Part shown: positions 1-12,589 of the stretch, in pieces
Layout: each line of letters starts with the position of its first letter
Numbering within the stretch: the stretch's first letter is position 1
From: Stenopsyche tienmushanensis
Taxonomy: Eukaryota > Arthropoda > Insecta > Trichoptera > Stenopsychidae
DNA: 64,000 nt
Reading direction: 5' to 3'
Assembly: GCA_008973525.1 (NCBI GenBank)
Contig: WACJ01000115.1
Coordinates: forward strand, 620,001 to 684,000
The notes under the pieces: generated by a model
Database searches by the model: none
The model's input: the letters and a program-made list of their open reading frames with translations, nothing else
Told to the model about the DNA's origin: nothing
Program-made: the position numbers and the translations under genes

Positions 1-412
1 CTAAAGTGGCATATTTAACAGATACTTTTGATTAGCTAAATAAAGTTAACATAAGCATTCAAGGAAAAAACGATTTTTTTGTCATTCGTTGACAAAATGA
101 CAGGATTTCGGTAAAAAATAACTATTTGGAAAAACCAAATAATAGAAAAAAAAAGTACATATATTTCCTTCACTTAACGAAAATATTCCCGAGGGAACTA
201 TTTCCGCAAAAGTAGAACATTTAACTTTATCGAAAGAAAATATTGCACATTATTTTCCTTCCTTAAATATAGATAATTATGACTGGATACGAAATCCATT
301 TGCTACGATTGATACATCGTTTTAAGAAAAAGAAGAATTAGTCTAATTGTCGACTGATCATACTCTAAAAAATAAAAGTGCACCGTGACCTCAAAAAGGT
401 TGAGAATCACTG
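1..412 (+). mobile_element. hAT transposase fragment with a hAT-type end
   Basis: Broken reading frames resemble the C-terminal half of ZBED5-like hAT transposases. The clearest piece is around 238-325, reading HYFPSLNIDNYDWIRNPFA; before it (about 10-130) is YLTDTFD..LNKVNISIQGK followed by a frame change. At 370-410 the reverse complement reads AGTGATTCTCAACCTTTTTG, a typical hAT terminal sequence. Frameshifts and stops show it is dead. The left part lies outside the window. Family assignment is from motif recognition; boundaries are approximate. Confidence 0.6.
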
Positions 413-1130
413 ACTTAACGTGTGCTCTAACGATCTGAAAAGGTAGTAATCCGACTGTGCAAGATCTGATGAATAGGTTGGATGAAATAGAATTTCCAAT
501 CCAAGCTCCCTTTTTTCCTGCATTTTTTTTCCTTTTTACTTATTTACTGAACCGTATCTCAACACAAATTAGCTGTAAAGGAGCTCATCGAAAAAAAATT
601 GTTTACTTTTGGCTTTACCTAATAATTAGGTGAATAAGTTTAAGTTTCAATAAATTAACAAAAAACAACACATATTTCCCATATTAATATCCACAAGTGT
701 CCCCCATAAGACATACCAGTCTATAGTCGTAAATATCATATTTTAATTCTGGTTGCTAACTCGAACTCGAAATCTTTTAAAATTATCTTATACAATACTA
801 CTTGCTTGTCATATAAATTGACTCTCAAACTGTGGACAAGATTCTCTATTTTTATTGCATATATATAATTGCTAGGAAATATTTTGACCCAAAAAATATA
901 TTTTTAAGAACAATATTTAACCATAATCCATTGCAAAAAATAGGTAAAACCATAAATAATACTATATTGAGTCGTAAAAACTAAAGAAAAAATAAAGATG
1001 CAGTTGGAGATATCTCGTGCGAACGTGGAGCTGGGTTTGTGAGTGTTAAGGTTGTTTAAGTATAACAACTCAAATACACTGTATGCATTTTATTCAAATG
1101 AAGGACTGACAATGCTGTGGTTCCAGGTAG
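413..1130. other. AT-rich intergenic sequence
   Basis: No gene or structured repeat could be supported here. Only homopolymer runs and short AT tracts are visible. Confidence 0.5.
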
Positions 1131-1139
1131 GGTGAATTT

Positions 1140-1830
1140 TGATATCATATTCATTACTACATCAGCCGAATGATATGCATTATATATGAGCATGCAAATT
1201 GATTTTGTTCCTGGTGAAGAAGCTCAAAATCAGTCAATTCTTGAATAAAACACGCCTATATTTATTCAGGGATATTTTAATAATATCCACAGCATATTTT
1301 TCCTGCAAATTCTTGATTTTCTTGAACTTCTCTTACATTTTTTTACAAAATATGTACAAATATGATTTTCGACTTCGGTTGCGTTTCAGAAGTGTTTATG
1401 CTTTGGAGAATGTATCAAAGATTAAAAAAGATATGGAGGATGTGGAAGTTCTTTCCATTTTAATTCCCTGATATTTTCAGACATCTTCTTCGCCGTATGA
1501 GGTCGTGCATTATCGTGTTGCAGAATCAGTTAATTGTTTCTGATTAATTCTCAACGTTTGACTCTCAATTTTTTATTTATCCATTCCAATTATTGACTAT
1601 ACCTATCTGCGGTTATTGTCTTACTAGGTTTCATAATTGATAAAGAATAAATCTTTGAATATCCCACCAAATGCACAAAAGAATTTTGCGGGTCGTCAAT
1701 TCAGGCTTCGGAGTTGGAAATGGTTTTTGTCTTAACGAAAACAATTAACGTTTAAGACTTATGTTATTATAAACAACCCATTTTTCATCCCCAATTTGCA
1801 AAAAGGGACGAACTTTTTATTTTGCCAACC
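1140..1830 (-). mobile_element. mariner transposase remnant
   Basis: On the minus strand, near 1486-1530, the sequence reads LQHDNARPHTAKKM with a frameshift. HDNARPHTA surrounds the second catalytic Asp of mariner transposases. Just upstream on the minus strand (about 1630-1690) is ILLCIWWDIQRFILYQL, matching the mariner WWD block. Stops and frameshifts are frequent, so no active protein is made. Ends were not located. Confidence 0.65.
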
Positions 1831-2507
1831 AAAAATTGACAGGTGTTAAAATGTTATGACCAAAATAATAAAGTTCTCTTTATTTTATTTGTATATTATA
1901 AAAATGTTTGAATATATGTCTGTGATCTTAAAAAAAACAATAAATATCTCAATAGAAAAAAATATATCTATAATGATTCAAACATTGGTATGTTTGTGTT
2001 TTCATGCATAGTTTTCATATTATCTTACCAATTTATAGTTAATTTTTATTCGCACATTTGTACAACTATCTGAAAGGTGTTTCAACTATTATATTATTAT
2101 TGTCATATAATGAGGAACCCAAACATGAATACATAATAGTATTATAGTTTTACATAAGCTTGATTGATCCCGGGTAACTTTTGAAAGTGAATTGAAAAGG
2201 GTTCGATAAACCATAGCTAAATTTTAAGCCACTGCAAACTTGGCGTGGAGTCCTCAAAATCCACTGAAATTAATGATCTAGTTTAACAGAGCTACGAACC
2301 TCGACTTTGCTCACATTTCAGTTTAATCTAATATACGACAAAGACATGTAAGATGTTATATGACCAAATCTCTATTTTTATCCCTCTCATAATTTTTGTT
2401 GCTTTGCCGCGAACAAATGTCTAAAGATTGCTCTAAAATAAAATGAGATAAATGAATTTTAATATAATAGTAAATTAAAATGTATGTCAAAGATTTTGTG
2501 AATAAAT

Positions 2508-3618
2508 GTGACAAATAAATGCTATACATCCTCCACCAAGCTTCGAGTTCTTCAGTCAATCAGACGTGATGGATTGCATATTACGAAGGTTAATAGTTGT
2601 TTAATATCAGAAGATGGAAGCTCAGAGTGTAAAGTTATGAATAAATCAGGAAATACATTAATTGAAGAATGTATTTTTATGTGGTTCATACAAAGACGAT
2701 CAACTGGACAGCTAATATCTGGTCCATTATTGTGTGAAAAAGCAATATTTTTCAATGCAAAAATTAAATGGAGACTCCACCTTCAAATCAAGTTTGGACT
2801 GGCTCGAAAATTCTATTCTATTCTATTCTAAGGCTATCAGGCAACTTGAAATTCATGGGGAAAAGCTTTCTGCTGACATACCTTACGCAAACACATTGAA
2901 GCTATTTGTGGATAAGGAAATATTCGACGAAGAGTTTATATACAATGCTGATGAGACCGGCTTAAATTGGAAAAGACTACCCTACAAATCTTTTGCATAA
3001 AGACGAGAAAATACTACACCTGGGTACAAAACTAGTAAACAGAGTGTCACTATAATGGTGTATGCAAATGCAGCAGGCAGACGCAGACTGACACTGCTTG
3101 TCAGTGGAAATTTAAAGAACCCCAGATGCTTTAAAAATAACAAAAGTCTTCCAGTTGAATATGATATGTAATGCAGTAGAACCTGATGTAGGAAACATTG
3201 CGGAAATAATAGCACAAATTTCTATATGATGTAGGAGATGTAAACGGATGATTAAATTGCGATGCAAACGATCCTGGATTCCAAATTTTGAATGGTGAGG
3301 AAGTAATTAAAGAAATATCTTCCTCAAAAGAACATGGTCGAGAAGACAAAGAAGAGATTTCCGAGGGGGAGATATTGGTCTTGCACAATGTGAAGCTTTT
3401 CAGTGTTTAGATGTCACCATGAAATGGCTTTAGAACCAAGAAAAGTGTAATTCAGGACAACTTATATATCTTGAGAATATTCGCGATTTGGCAGGTTTTT
3501 AAAGAAGAATAAACAAAAATCGATAATTGAATTTTTGAATAAAAAATAATTTCCGAAAAAAATCGTTATCCGAAGTCCTTTCATACCCAATTAGTCTGGA
3601 TAATCGAGGTTCTACCGT
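2508..3618 (+). mobile_element. pogo/Tigger-type transposon, decayed
   Basis: The frame at 2734-3000 contains EEFIYNADETGLNWKRLP, the first catalytic Asp block of Tigger/jerky DDE transposases. After one stop the same frame continues with TTPGYKTSKQSVTIMVYANA and GRRRLTLLVSGNLKNPRCFK. At 2508-2750 a frame could be the N-terminal DNA-binding part, but this is weak. At 3588-3615 the reverse complement reads GTAGAACCTCGATTATCC, a typical Tigger terminal inverted repeat. The left repeat was not found. Several stops make it a pseudogene. Confidence 0.7.
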
Positions 3619-5390
3619 AGTTTGAGAGGTAGCTTTGTAGAAATAATTACACCAATAATTTTGCTATCTCCCGTACCGCAAAAAGAGACCATGTGTTCTA
3701 TAATTAAATTATTTTAATTAACTTCTTATTTTTAAATTCAAGTTTTGCATTTCAATTTCAGAAAAAAATCAGATAAATGTCATCACACATATAATCAAGA
3801 ACGCCTCGAACGACAAAAATATTTCTGCACAATTAAATCATAATTTATATTCCAAGTGCATAATATCAGTATGGAATATAAATTTTGAAGCCAAGCTGTG
3901 AAGGAGACTTTTAAGCAAATAGTTTTTGGCACGTTCCGTGGTGTAAAGTGGTAAAATTTATCTATTTGTCTGTGCCAGTGGTTTGAAACTCGTATCGTAT
4001 AAAATATTACCACTGCATAGCAATATATTCAAATTCAAAAGTGATAATCGCTAATGCCTGCATGTTTATTTTTTTTATCGAGCAATGACTTATTACATTT
4101 TCTTATTTTTCATTTGAAGTATTGATTATATGTGATGTAATTTTATAAGTGTATCTTTGATAGTTTGAAAGCTAGCCAATAACCAGAGCGAACCTTTTGT
4201 TTGTATGCGAAATCGCCAAACTCAACGCCATAATTCAGACCGAAGACATTCATATCGAATAATGTTTTGAGTTCATGAAAAATGAATATAACCAGATGCT
4301 TAAAATTCAATTGGTAACCTTTGGTCTGATTGACGGTTGGATTTACGGTCTTATTTTCGTCTTATTTTTCAATTCAATCTGAATACATGGTTGTTTGTAT
4401 TGTCAATGCTTGATCCTTGATATTTTACTAAGGGTTAAATTCATCGCTACAGAGTTTGTTCGCATTTATTTTCTCATATGAAGGATCAAAATTGCTTCTC
4501 GTTGTCTGTATGCTTACCTTTCACGAAAAATAAGAACTCGAAGTAAAATCACGTTCGCTTTTTTTTCTTTATCCCAAGAAAATCCGACAAAGTCGGAAAA
4601 CTGAAACGACAGAAATAGCATTAACCTTCTCCATTCATCGTAAAAAATATTTTCACCCATTTCATATGGGTCAACGTCTTAGCATTGCGTATTTTGCGGG
4701 TCAGACGAATGGATGTATCTTAAATTTAGAAGATTGGTGAGAGACCGAAGGAATGGACACCTTTGTGACATTTGTGTAATAGAACTTCGTTTCAATGCTC
4801 TTCCGAGAAAAGTTATTTTCCAATGGCAAAAGATATGGGGTATTTGGCATTCTGGGACGCTAGGGACGTGTTGAAACAATAAAATTCTGTTGTTGTGCGT
4901 ATTTGATCGCTCCTTGAAAAATCTACTTGAGCTATCCAAGATTGTTTCAATTCTCTAGAGGTTTGTTTAAATAGATGATAACCTTTAACGCGACTATCTT
5001 TTCAGAGATATATTCGAAAAATGTATTGTAAATAAAAAAAGATTTCTATCATATATAAAGATTTGCCTCTGAGTTAACAGGATATGGCTACAAATTGGAA
5101 AAGTATTGATATTTTATTAAAACTGCTCAATTTTGCTCAACCAAAAGACAGTTATGAAATTTCAATTAAGGAAAATAAGAAGAAAATGGAAATACCCGAG
5201 AAGATTGTTGCAGTTACCGTTGAATACCGTTGAATTTCCAAGACACTTGCCAAAGCTTTCGACACATTTTTAGTGAATAATAGCCAAACAAGGGCATAAT
5301 TCCTTCTTAAAACCAAGAAATGCAATTACAGCTGAACTGTTTTATCATGAAATCGAAAATCGTCATCGCTGGATAAACATTTCCATATAC
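3619..5390. other. Intergenic sequence, no gene supported
   Basis: Only short open frames occur (for example 4679-4939 on the minus strand) and none shows domain similarity or splice context. The stretch is AT-rich and presumably old repeat sequence. Confidence 0.4.
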
Positions 5391-5399
5391 TTTATAAAT

Positions 5400-5595
5400 A
5401 TTTTAAATTGCGTAATTTTACCACGTCTATTTGCCTGATCTCACCCCAATAGATTTTCATTTTTTTGTCATGTGGAATAGTTTTTAAGGAATAAAGAGTT
5501 TCGAGACCGGGAAGAGGTAATATAAAGGTTCGAAGTCTTTATTGGTTCTAAAAGTGTGGACATTTGTAAAAATGGAATAAGTAATTTAGCCTCTC
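5400..5595 (+). mobile_element. mariner transposase C-terminal remnant
   Basis: The + strand reads YLPDLTPIDFHFFVMWNSF and then, after a stop, GIKSFETGKR. This is the mariner C-terminal pattern (PDLAPSDFHLF...), which includes the last catalytic Asp. Stops interrupt it. It directly precedes the 0.9-kb TTAA element. Confidence 0.6.
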
Positions 5596-5601
5596 GTTGG
5601 C

Positions 5602-6512
5602 TTAAGGCATCTTCTCACTTTACAAATTTAAAAAAATCGATTTTTATTTTATTTTAAATTTTTAAAGTACATATCTTCAAAAATGTTATATCGAAATTTT
5701 ATAAAGATCGGACGAGTCTAACTACATTTTTGGGCGACCGTTAGGTGACTACCTGAGAGCACCCGACTGCATACATATTGTTCAGACTCATGGTGCAAGT
5801 ACAAGAAAGTGGTGAAAAACAATCAGATAGAAACTTTTAAACATTCTTCTGCTCTAGCTGAGGATGTTCACGAGGTTTTGAAACCGATTTATGAAGATCT
5901 TCGGAGGAAATATCCAAAATAACAACGAGTGTTTCAACAGCTGTGTCTGGGCAATTTTTCTGCAACCAAAACTTTAAACGCGTTTATCTCAAAACAAGGT
6001 TTTTCGGTGGCTTGTTGATGAAATTTCGGAAACTATCCGGCCGATTATCATGAAATTTGAATGACATATTCTTCATAGTTATGGCTATAACGCATATCAA
6101 TAGATTTTTGAAATTTTTATTTTAAGTAATTTTTTTTTACAAAAAAATGCGGTTTTTTTTCCTTTTTTGTAAAACGTGCGTCATTTTGTTATTTTCGCAA
6201 ATATCAAAAATCTGATGATATGCGCTATAGCCACTGATATACTGAATCTAAAACATTTTTATTTTTTTGTTTCAAATGACCCATCTTGGAGATACCATCA
6301 ACAAGCCACGAACATAACATTTCTACACGGGTTTTTCGATGCTACTGTTTTATTATAATAATTGTTCAAAAAAAATTTTTTTTTTCATTTACTTAAAAGA
6401 TGTGTTTATTACATAAGATCCATTTTATCTCATAATTTTTAGCGAAAATCCTCGAAAAAAAATCGTGAAAATAGCCTATTTTTGAGGCGCCTAAAGTGAG
6501 AAGACGCCTTAA
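5602..6512 (+). mobile_element. TTAA-flanked 0.9-kb foldback element, copy 1
   Basis: It begins TTAAGGCATCTTCTCACTTT and ends with the inverted AAAGTGAGAAGACGCCTTAA, so it has terminal inverted repeats of about 20 bp flanked by TTAA. Two near-identical full copies lie at 16956-17874 (opposite orientation) and 50718-51634. Internally, arms containing TATGCGCTATAGCC (about 6070-6100 and 6205-6235) face each other around poly-T/poly-A tracts, so the middle can fold back. No convincing transposase frame was seen; the 60-codon frame inside recurs in the other copies. The TTAA target suggests piggyBac-type mobilisation, which is an inference. Confidence 0.85.
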
Positions 6513-6599
6513 TACTATTGATGCTAATAGATATTATGGAATTTATTGTTTGTAAAAGCTGTGACGTTTTAATTCTAACCTGAGAATTCCGAACGTCTA

Positions 6600-7225
6600 T
6601 GTAATATAGATGCTTAATAACTAAAATACAATATTGACTCTAAAGACCAGAATTTAATTAAAAGCCTTTACTAAAAAGTCATCTATGGAAGTGGAAATAC
6701 AGAGGCAATTGTCATACAAAGATCAAAGACCGACAAAGTTATATTTTATCATCCCTATTATTTAACCTGTATTCCAATCAAGTATTCTAAAAGACTGAAA
6801 AACTAATCTGGGAGTTAAAATCAATTGAGCTATAATAAATAATATCAAATATGCTGATGACACAGTCATGTTGGCTGAAAGTTTATATAATATGATCTTA
6901 AAAACCTCCTAAATATTATTAATGTTGCCGGAGAAGAGAGAGCTGCTGACAAAAATCAAAAGGAGAGAAATATCATATCTGGGTCATGTATTGCGAGGAA
7001 ATAAATAGTGTCTTCACCGATTGATACTGGAAGGCAAGCTAGAGGGAAGACGATGAATTGGCAGGAAGCAGATGAGCTTTTTGCGTAACATTAGAGAGTT
7101 GACCAGAATAAGTAAAGTGGACGAACTATGCAGAACCAGGCAGCACATGAAAGAGAGAAGTCTTCATCAGAGTGATCGCCAACGATAGGGGGATCTAACA
7201 TGATACAGAAAGAAGAAGAATAAAG
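6600..7225 (+). mobile_element. RTE/CFDP2-like LINE, 3' fragment
   Basis: The + strand around 6950-7180 reads KRREISYLGHVLRGNK and LEGKLEGRRRIGRKQMSFL, the C-terminal block of reverse transcriptases in CFDP2-like LINEs. It is followed by REL, TRISKVDELCRTRQHMKE and a purine-rich GAAAGAAGAAGAATAAA tail. Upstream (6610-6900) are scraps of the RT domain parallel to the better copy at 44480-45672. Many stops; dead. Confidence 0.7.
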
Positions 7226-7699
7226 TGCGACATAATTACGAAAACGTTTTGGCTACAAAATTTAGGACCGTACCAGTATACAAAAATCGATGATATTTCG
7301 ATTTTGAGATAGAATTTATAGTCCATATGCAATTTTTTTAGTGTGGAATTTTAATGTGACATGTTGATTCATTTGCGTTTTACGGTGTATTTTGGTAAAA
7401 GTCAAAAATATCGTACTCGCCAAAAACGTACATTGAATTTAAGGAAACACTTTTTACCCACCTAATCATATTTATTCTACAATGCGTGAGTAAAAATTGT
7501 AGGAGTGCGGCGGGAACGAGAGACGAAGTTAAATGTTTCAAAAGCGGTGTTTAATGCTTTCTCGACTGCTGATAAAAATCAGCGGAGAGTATGCGCGAAT
7601 AAAGAACGAGAGTTGCTCATAAAATGGGGGTTTTCATTTGACGCTAACGGCGTGACCGTTCTGGAGTGGGTGGAATAAAACAATTTTTAGGGTGGCAAA

Positions 7700-8010
7700 A
7701 TGACCGCGACGGGAAATCGCCGTCGTGAGAATGGGCTCGAAGGGGAAGCCCAAATGGCGGAGGCCCTCATTGAAACCGCGGCCCAGGGCCCCTACCTATT
7801 ATGGATCGCGCTCACGCGAACTTTTCACGTCCGATAATAATTATTCGCAGCAAACTTCGACATTCCACATACGCACCGGAAGGCCAAGCTCCGCTGGGAA
7901 GCATTCGCACCTGAGCCTTACCAGGGAACTGACCTCAAAGCCTTCTACTACATGCCTTTGATTTATGCAGACGTCAGAGCCAGATCGACTCATATATTAA
8001 CCAAACATTT
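7700..8010 (+). other. GC-rich coding-like patch, unidentified
   Basis: An ATG at 7700 opens 45 codons ending in TAA TAA at 7835-7840; the piece includes GEAQMAEALIETAAQGPYLL. The same frame then stays open about 55 codons (for example LRWEAFAPEPYQGTDLKAFY) to about 8010. The patch is much richer in GC than its surroundings. I do not recognise the protein. It may be a decayed exon or retrocopy interrupted by the double stop, or chance openness in GC-rich DNA, because a second frame (7725-7961) is also open. Confidence 0.3.
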
Positions 8011-8179
8011 TTTTTTTCAATTAACCGGATCTTCCTCGAGTGAAAACCGGGTTTAAATTCAGAAACATAATATATGCATAATTTTATGTAATATTTAGAG
8101 CAACCAAGTAGCAGGTAATTAAGTTCATATGTATTTTTTTTTAATAAATCGAAATTAAAAAAATTGTAGCGTGGAAATA

Positions 8180-8460
8180 TTAACCCAATGAGTAGTGAGC
8201 TAATTTAAGTTCATCATAAACTTAGATGCTATATTTGTATATCTGCCACTTACTTATACATCCATTTATACATCAGGACCGTTGCAGCGTGTATAAAGCT
8301 TGTACATTAATAAATACATATTCTCGATAGCACACAATATTCGATCATTTATTTACATAAACATAAACAATACACATGAAATCTATTCATTATATCATTC
8401 ACATATCATTATTAGTCGATAAATTTATGTTAACGATCTCGAAGTAACAATCCACACAAT
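8180..8460 (+). repeat. TTAACC repeat family, copy A
   Basis: It starts TTAACCCAATGAGTAGTGAG and carries the family core: CTTAGATGCTATATTTGTAT, the ACCGT(C/T)GCAGCGTGTAT block, a TAAATAAA-like A-rich stretch, CTCGATAGCACACAATATTC, and AGTCGATAAATTT near the end. Other copies are at 20257, 26240, 35555 (minus), 37832, 39209 and 47468. No coding potential. Right end truncated. Confidence 0.8.
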
Positions 8461-8819
8461 GTGAAGTGATAGCCATATATTAGTTTTCTAAGAGGATATT
8501 TTCAACTGTTTTAGTTTTGAAAAAGTCAATAAAAACATTTATAATAAATTCATCACGGCAATGGTAAAAATCTGATAATTCTGTGATTTAGAGGGGTGAC
8601 GTGCAACTAAATATGAAATCGTACCAGAGTTGACGGTATAGTCTTTCTTCCCTTGATGAGATCATAGAGTGAGCACATCAGGCGATACTTTTTCTATTAA
8701 GCCATCACTTATGGTTTATATGTCATTAAAAATGGTTTGTTAGTCTTTCGTTTGGTAAATAAATGGTGCTAACGTAGAATCCATTTTTTATAAATTTTCT
8801 ATCCTAGTAACTGTCCACA

Positions 8820-9190
8820 TTTGCGTCCCTTAATCCGAATGCGAACTTCTGTTGGTGCTGAAGCTGTTTGATGTGCGGTACCCATCCTATCCCATAAAAC
8901 CCATCCTATTTGTTTTGCCTATGAGCTTTAAATATGTTTGCACAGTAGTCTGTGGCGGTGGTCACGCGATTTCGGTGGCACCTATTTTTTCTGACACAAT
9001 ATCACTGAGAAGACTTCGAGAAATGTCGAAGAAATACACGGTGGGCATTTCGCATTTGTTCTTCAATTTTTGCACAAGTTCGTCAAAAATCACCCTTGTC
9101 CCTCCTTGCTTCGTCGTACGGTTTTCTCTGAACAATCTAACGCACTTCGTGACATTTTATCGACTCATCACATCACTACCATAAACTTTC
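8820..9190 (-). mobile_element. mariner transposase N-terminal remnant
   Basis: On the minus strand, frames give SRQNVTKCVRLFRENR-like sequence, VIFDELVQKLKNKCE, and DISRSLLSDIVSEKIG. This is the order of the helix-turn-helix and linker region of mariner transposases. It is frameshifted and lacks the catalytic part. The + strand frame at 8852-9184 is its shadow. Confidence 0.55.
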
Positions 9191-9199
9191 GGAAGTTTC

Positions 9200-11430
9200 C
9201 GATGAATATTCGTGTCAGTGTTATTCTGCAAATGGCAAGAATGGCAGGTAGCAGGAGCGCGCGACGACCTCTCCATCGGAAGAATTTATTGTGACTGAAC
9301 AAAAGAAGATTCAGCGTGGAATCTTTCGTTACAAACAAGACTTAAAACGGTTATTTTTGTCGCTTCATTTCCAAAAATATATTCGTTTTCGTGTTTTCGG
9401 TATTCGGTTCAGCTCCGAGTCCGAAAAATTTTTTTAGTAAATTTTATCTTCCACCGTATTTTAGATAATCCTATAACTTATTTTATAATAAACGTACTAC
9501 ATATGAATAATATTTTCGAAATTACTCTCTTTAATTATTGATGATTGACGTATCACTTTCTATTTCTGTTTCCATGTAGGATGTTATGAATTTATAATTT
9601 ATTTACTGATATTGATGGTCTACATTTAAAGCTGTCTAGAATTTTAGAATTATCATATAGGTGATAAATATTATTTAATAGTTTTGTTATATAGGAGCGA
9701 CGGGCAAAAATGCTCTTTTCTAGGTAACTTTGCATTCAGTACAAAAGAGAGAGATCTGGCTGCGAGAAGGACGTCCTCCCGCAGCCAAGGCCAACCGACG
9801 ACTCTCGCTTCCTGCGCCACCCAACCGGCAACGGTGCACGCGCAAGAAGCGATCGGTCGGTAATTGCAGGTGCAATATCCCCGCAGCGCCACAAAAGATG
9901 GCGCTATTAAAATAGCACATTGGAAGATATCGCTGTTAATGTAACGAATTAAATCTGTTCAGATTAACAGCGCTATCGCATGAGGGTGTTAAATCGTCCA
10001 CGCTACACAACATTAGTAAATTTGACAAGGAAATATGCATCATACAAACTTACTTGTTTTTAAATTGAATGGAATATTTTGTACCATATTCTCCGAAATT
10101 ATTCTATCCTATTTAATTTCAACAGGTTTATGGCTAGTTATTATCATAAAATCTGATTTCTTAGCGCTAGTTTCCATCCTTGCTTAGGAGGCTTCTGTAA
10201 TGTATCAAAGCAGTTCAAGGCATTCTGTAAGCCCTCCGACAACGTCGCCGATCTAAATTTATCGCCTGCAAACAATAGTTATTCTAATTCTACTACAAAA
10301 CTATATATATAATATATATATATGACTCGCGTAAATCTGAAAAACTCTAATATATATATATATATAAATATATTTAAAGGAAATTTACATACAGCTTTTG
10401 ATGAATATTTTTATCATATCGTTATTTTAAAAAAATGCTATTATTGACAGATTTATTAGAAATCTATTAATTAAAACGCCTAAAAACAAAAATCTAACTC
10501 CAATTCCTATTAAATAATACTATATGTGTGCAAAACTATCTATAATAATTGAGAGATCTACATCACAGCAATTAAATGAAGATCAATGAATTTCAATACA
10601 AGTATTTAGAATACATATCAAGATGAAAAAAATATATACTCGCATTCACTTTATTGAATTAATTTTACTTATAATGTTGAAGCATTGAATTAATTCAAGC
10701 ATATTAAACCGTGGCTGGTAAAATATTCAACTCTTCCCTTTCTTCCTTTGCAGATATTCTGCTCTAGACTTAAGGCTTAAGCCTTCTCCGGGAGATGTTT
10801 TTGCTGCATACGCAGTCTGTTAGAAATAATGTGAGATTAGGAGGAGGTTATCTTGACGTATTTAAGGATCACGTCATTTGTCTTCACTGATACGGAAAAG
10901 TCGCTTATTGCGAATGTGCTTCTTGGTGTTTCTCAAATCCAAAATATCATTCTATGGTACAATTTTTTTGCACCATAAATATAAAAAAGCATCACAAAAC
11001 ATAAAACAAGCACTGTATACTACAAAATATTTCATCTCCCAATACCATTTGCAATAAGCGGTGTCGTAAAATGCAGCACAAAAGATCAAAGAGTTAGGCA
11101 CACAAAGAATCGGAAGACACTACATTGTTTGAGTCTCGACAACTTTGACACTTCGACAAAATGGCTTTTAGAACATCTTAAATCTAATAGAACTTAACAG
11201 AGATTAAATATTAATATACCGATAAATAATGAGGAAATATACTGATAAGCTTTTCAGTTGACCACAAAATTGAATGAAACTAGATTATCTAAAGTGTCAT
11301 TTTTTGTGTATGTCAAATTGAATTTATATGGACTCTAAGGATTGTTCATTGAAAAATGTGTTACTGACGGGCGTAGCTAAATTTGAAATTTTCGGCTCAA
11401 AGAGAAAAATATTTTTACGTTGATAAAGCT
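9200..11430. other. Intergenic sequence with a GC-rich patch and AT microsatellite
   Basis: A GC-rich block at about 9760-9900 has open frames on both strands, but none is recognisable. It is followed by a hairpin-capable pair, CGCTGTTAAT at 9931 and ATTAACAGCG at 9963. Runs of (TA)n occur at about 10303-10323 and 10350-10372. Nothing else could be supported. Confidence 0.4.
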
Positions 11431-11439
11431 GAATGTGCT

Positions 11440-11815
11440 TAAGAAGTATGTACAGGGTCTTCAATTAAATACGAAGGTAAAAATGTGATGCGGAGTTGTT
11501 TTGGAGGTAAAAAACTGGGGATTTAATAAAAATTGACGGAAAATTAAAATAAAGAAGGTTACTGGAAAAATCGGTGCGTTCGTGTCTTCAAATATTAAGA
11601 CGAAATTCCAGCGAGATAATAACCCCCTAGACACACTTCAAAATATTATATACATTTTTTACAGAAAAAGCGGTTCGGTATTTAAAAAACAAATTGGTCC
11701 CCAAAATTCCCAGACTTCAATAGTAAGATAGATCGATTGAAAAATGAACCTTAAAATGCCGTAATACATTCCGATGAATAGACAATTTGATGTATGTGCC
11801 AAATAAAGTTTCTTT
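11440..11815 (+). mobile_element. Tc1-like transposase remnant
   Basis: One frame reads VKMWCGVV-like sequence (with a stop), then TKFQRDNNPLDTLQNI, then QIGPQNSQTS. These parallel the Tc1 blocks VMVWG..., FQQDNDPKHT and PQSPDLNP, although the catalytic residues are largely lost. Strongly decayed. Confidence 0.5.
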
Positions 11816-11984
11816 TTAACCAATTTATGTTGTCATCTAAATATTTATATTATGTGATTTTGTTCGTATCAATATTAAAAGCTCTAATATACTACCAATG
11901 CGAAAACTTTTGTTTATCTTAAAAAATTACGCCAAGGAAACCGATATGTCTTTATAAAAGGTATCAGCAATAATCACTGATGAT

Positions 11985-12545
11985 TAGGGAATCCAATCCC
12001 GAGCCAAAATTTCGATCCCGGGATTTCGGGATTTCACTAGACAATCCCGGGACCAGTCCCGGGATCCCGGGATTGGGATTTTCAATATTTTAAGAAATTA
12101 CCTTGATGAGTTTGATCAAAAATTACTAATCAGTCCATTTGTTCAATATAAAAAATAACTTGAAGGCCAAAGAATTTTATTTATTTAAGAAACGATAAAA
12201 ATACAATTCAAAAATAGATAAATAAAACACTAAAAAATTCAAATATTGTTTTGAAAATATGCCCGAAGTAACATTAACTTTAAACATTAGTGTTTCGTCA
12301 TTTAGTCTGGATCTGATTTTGGAAGTCAGACAACTTGCTGCTGAAAATGCACGCTCAGCTTCCACACTCGTTGGAGGTATCGTCATCAGATATTTAAATG
12401 CTAGTTCCAGTTGATGATCGCATGAGCCCTCATTTTCGTATGACACTATCAATGTGACTGATAAAATTCTTTTCTTCTGAGACACGGACTAAAAATCGCA
12501 AAATTCCCGATTTCCCGACAAATTATTTATTCCCGTCGCTGCAGA
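11985..12545 (-). mobile_element. hAT element remnant with CCCGGGAT-rich end
   Basis: The minus-strand frame 12177-12485 contains LAFKYLMTIPPTSVEAERAF followed by SAASCLTSKIRSRLNDETL, the hAT C-terminal dimerisation domain. One side (11985-12080) is dense in TCCCGGGAT palindromes, like the subterminal transposase-binding repeats of hAT elements. The other side (about 12490-12535) has related ATTCCCGATTTCCCG. The rest of the transposase is missing, so this is an internal deletion derivative. Confidence 0.7.
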
Positions 12546-12589
12546 TGAATACTTATATACTATAATACTTTGATGTGATTTGTAATTAT

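Noticed and set aside
4679..4939. 86-codon minus-strand gene
   Set aside because: No domain, no signal or splice context; composition is like the flanking non-coding DNA.
7510..7980. Bacterial contamination or horizontal transfer as the source of the GC-rich patches
   Set aside because: The patches are a few hundred bases, embedded without breaks in insect-type repeats, and contain no bacterial gene signatures.
8852..9294. + strand frames of 110 and 74 codons
   Set aside because: They are antisense shadows of a mariner transposase fragment readable on the minus strand.
9671..9920. Overlapping open frames on both strands in a GC-rich patch
   Set aside because: Three frames open at once is expected in GC-rich DNA with few stops. 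None looks like a known protein and no splice or start context favours one.
10303..10372. CRISPR-like or regulatory tandem array
   Set aside because: It consists only of alternating TA microsatellite repeats.
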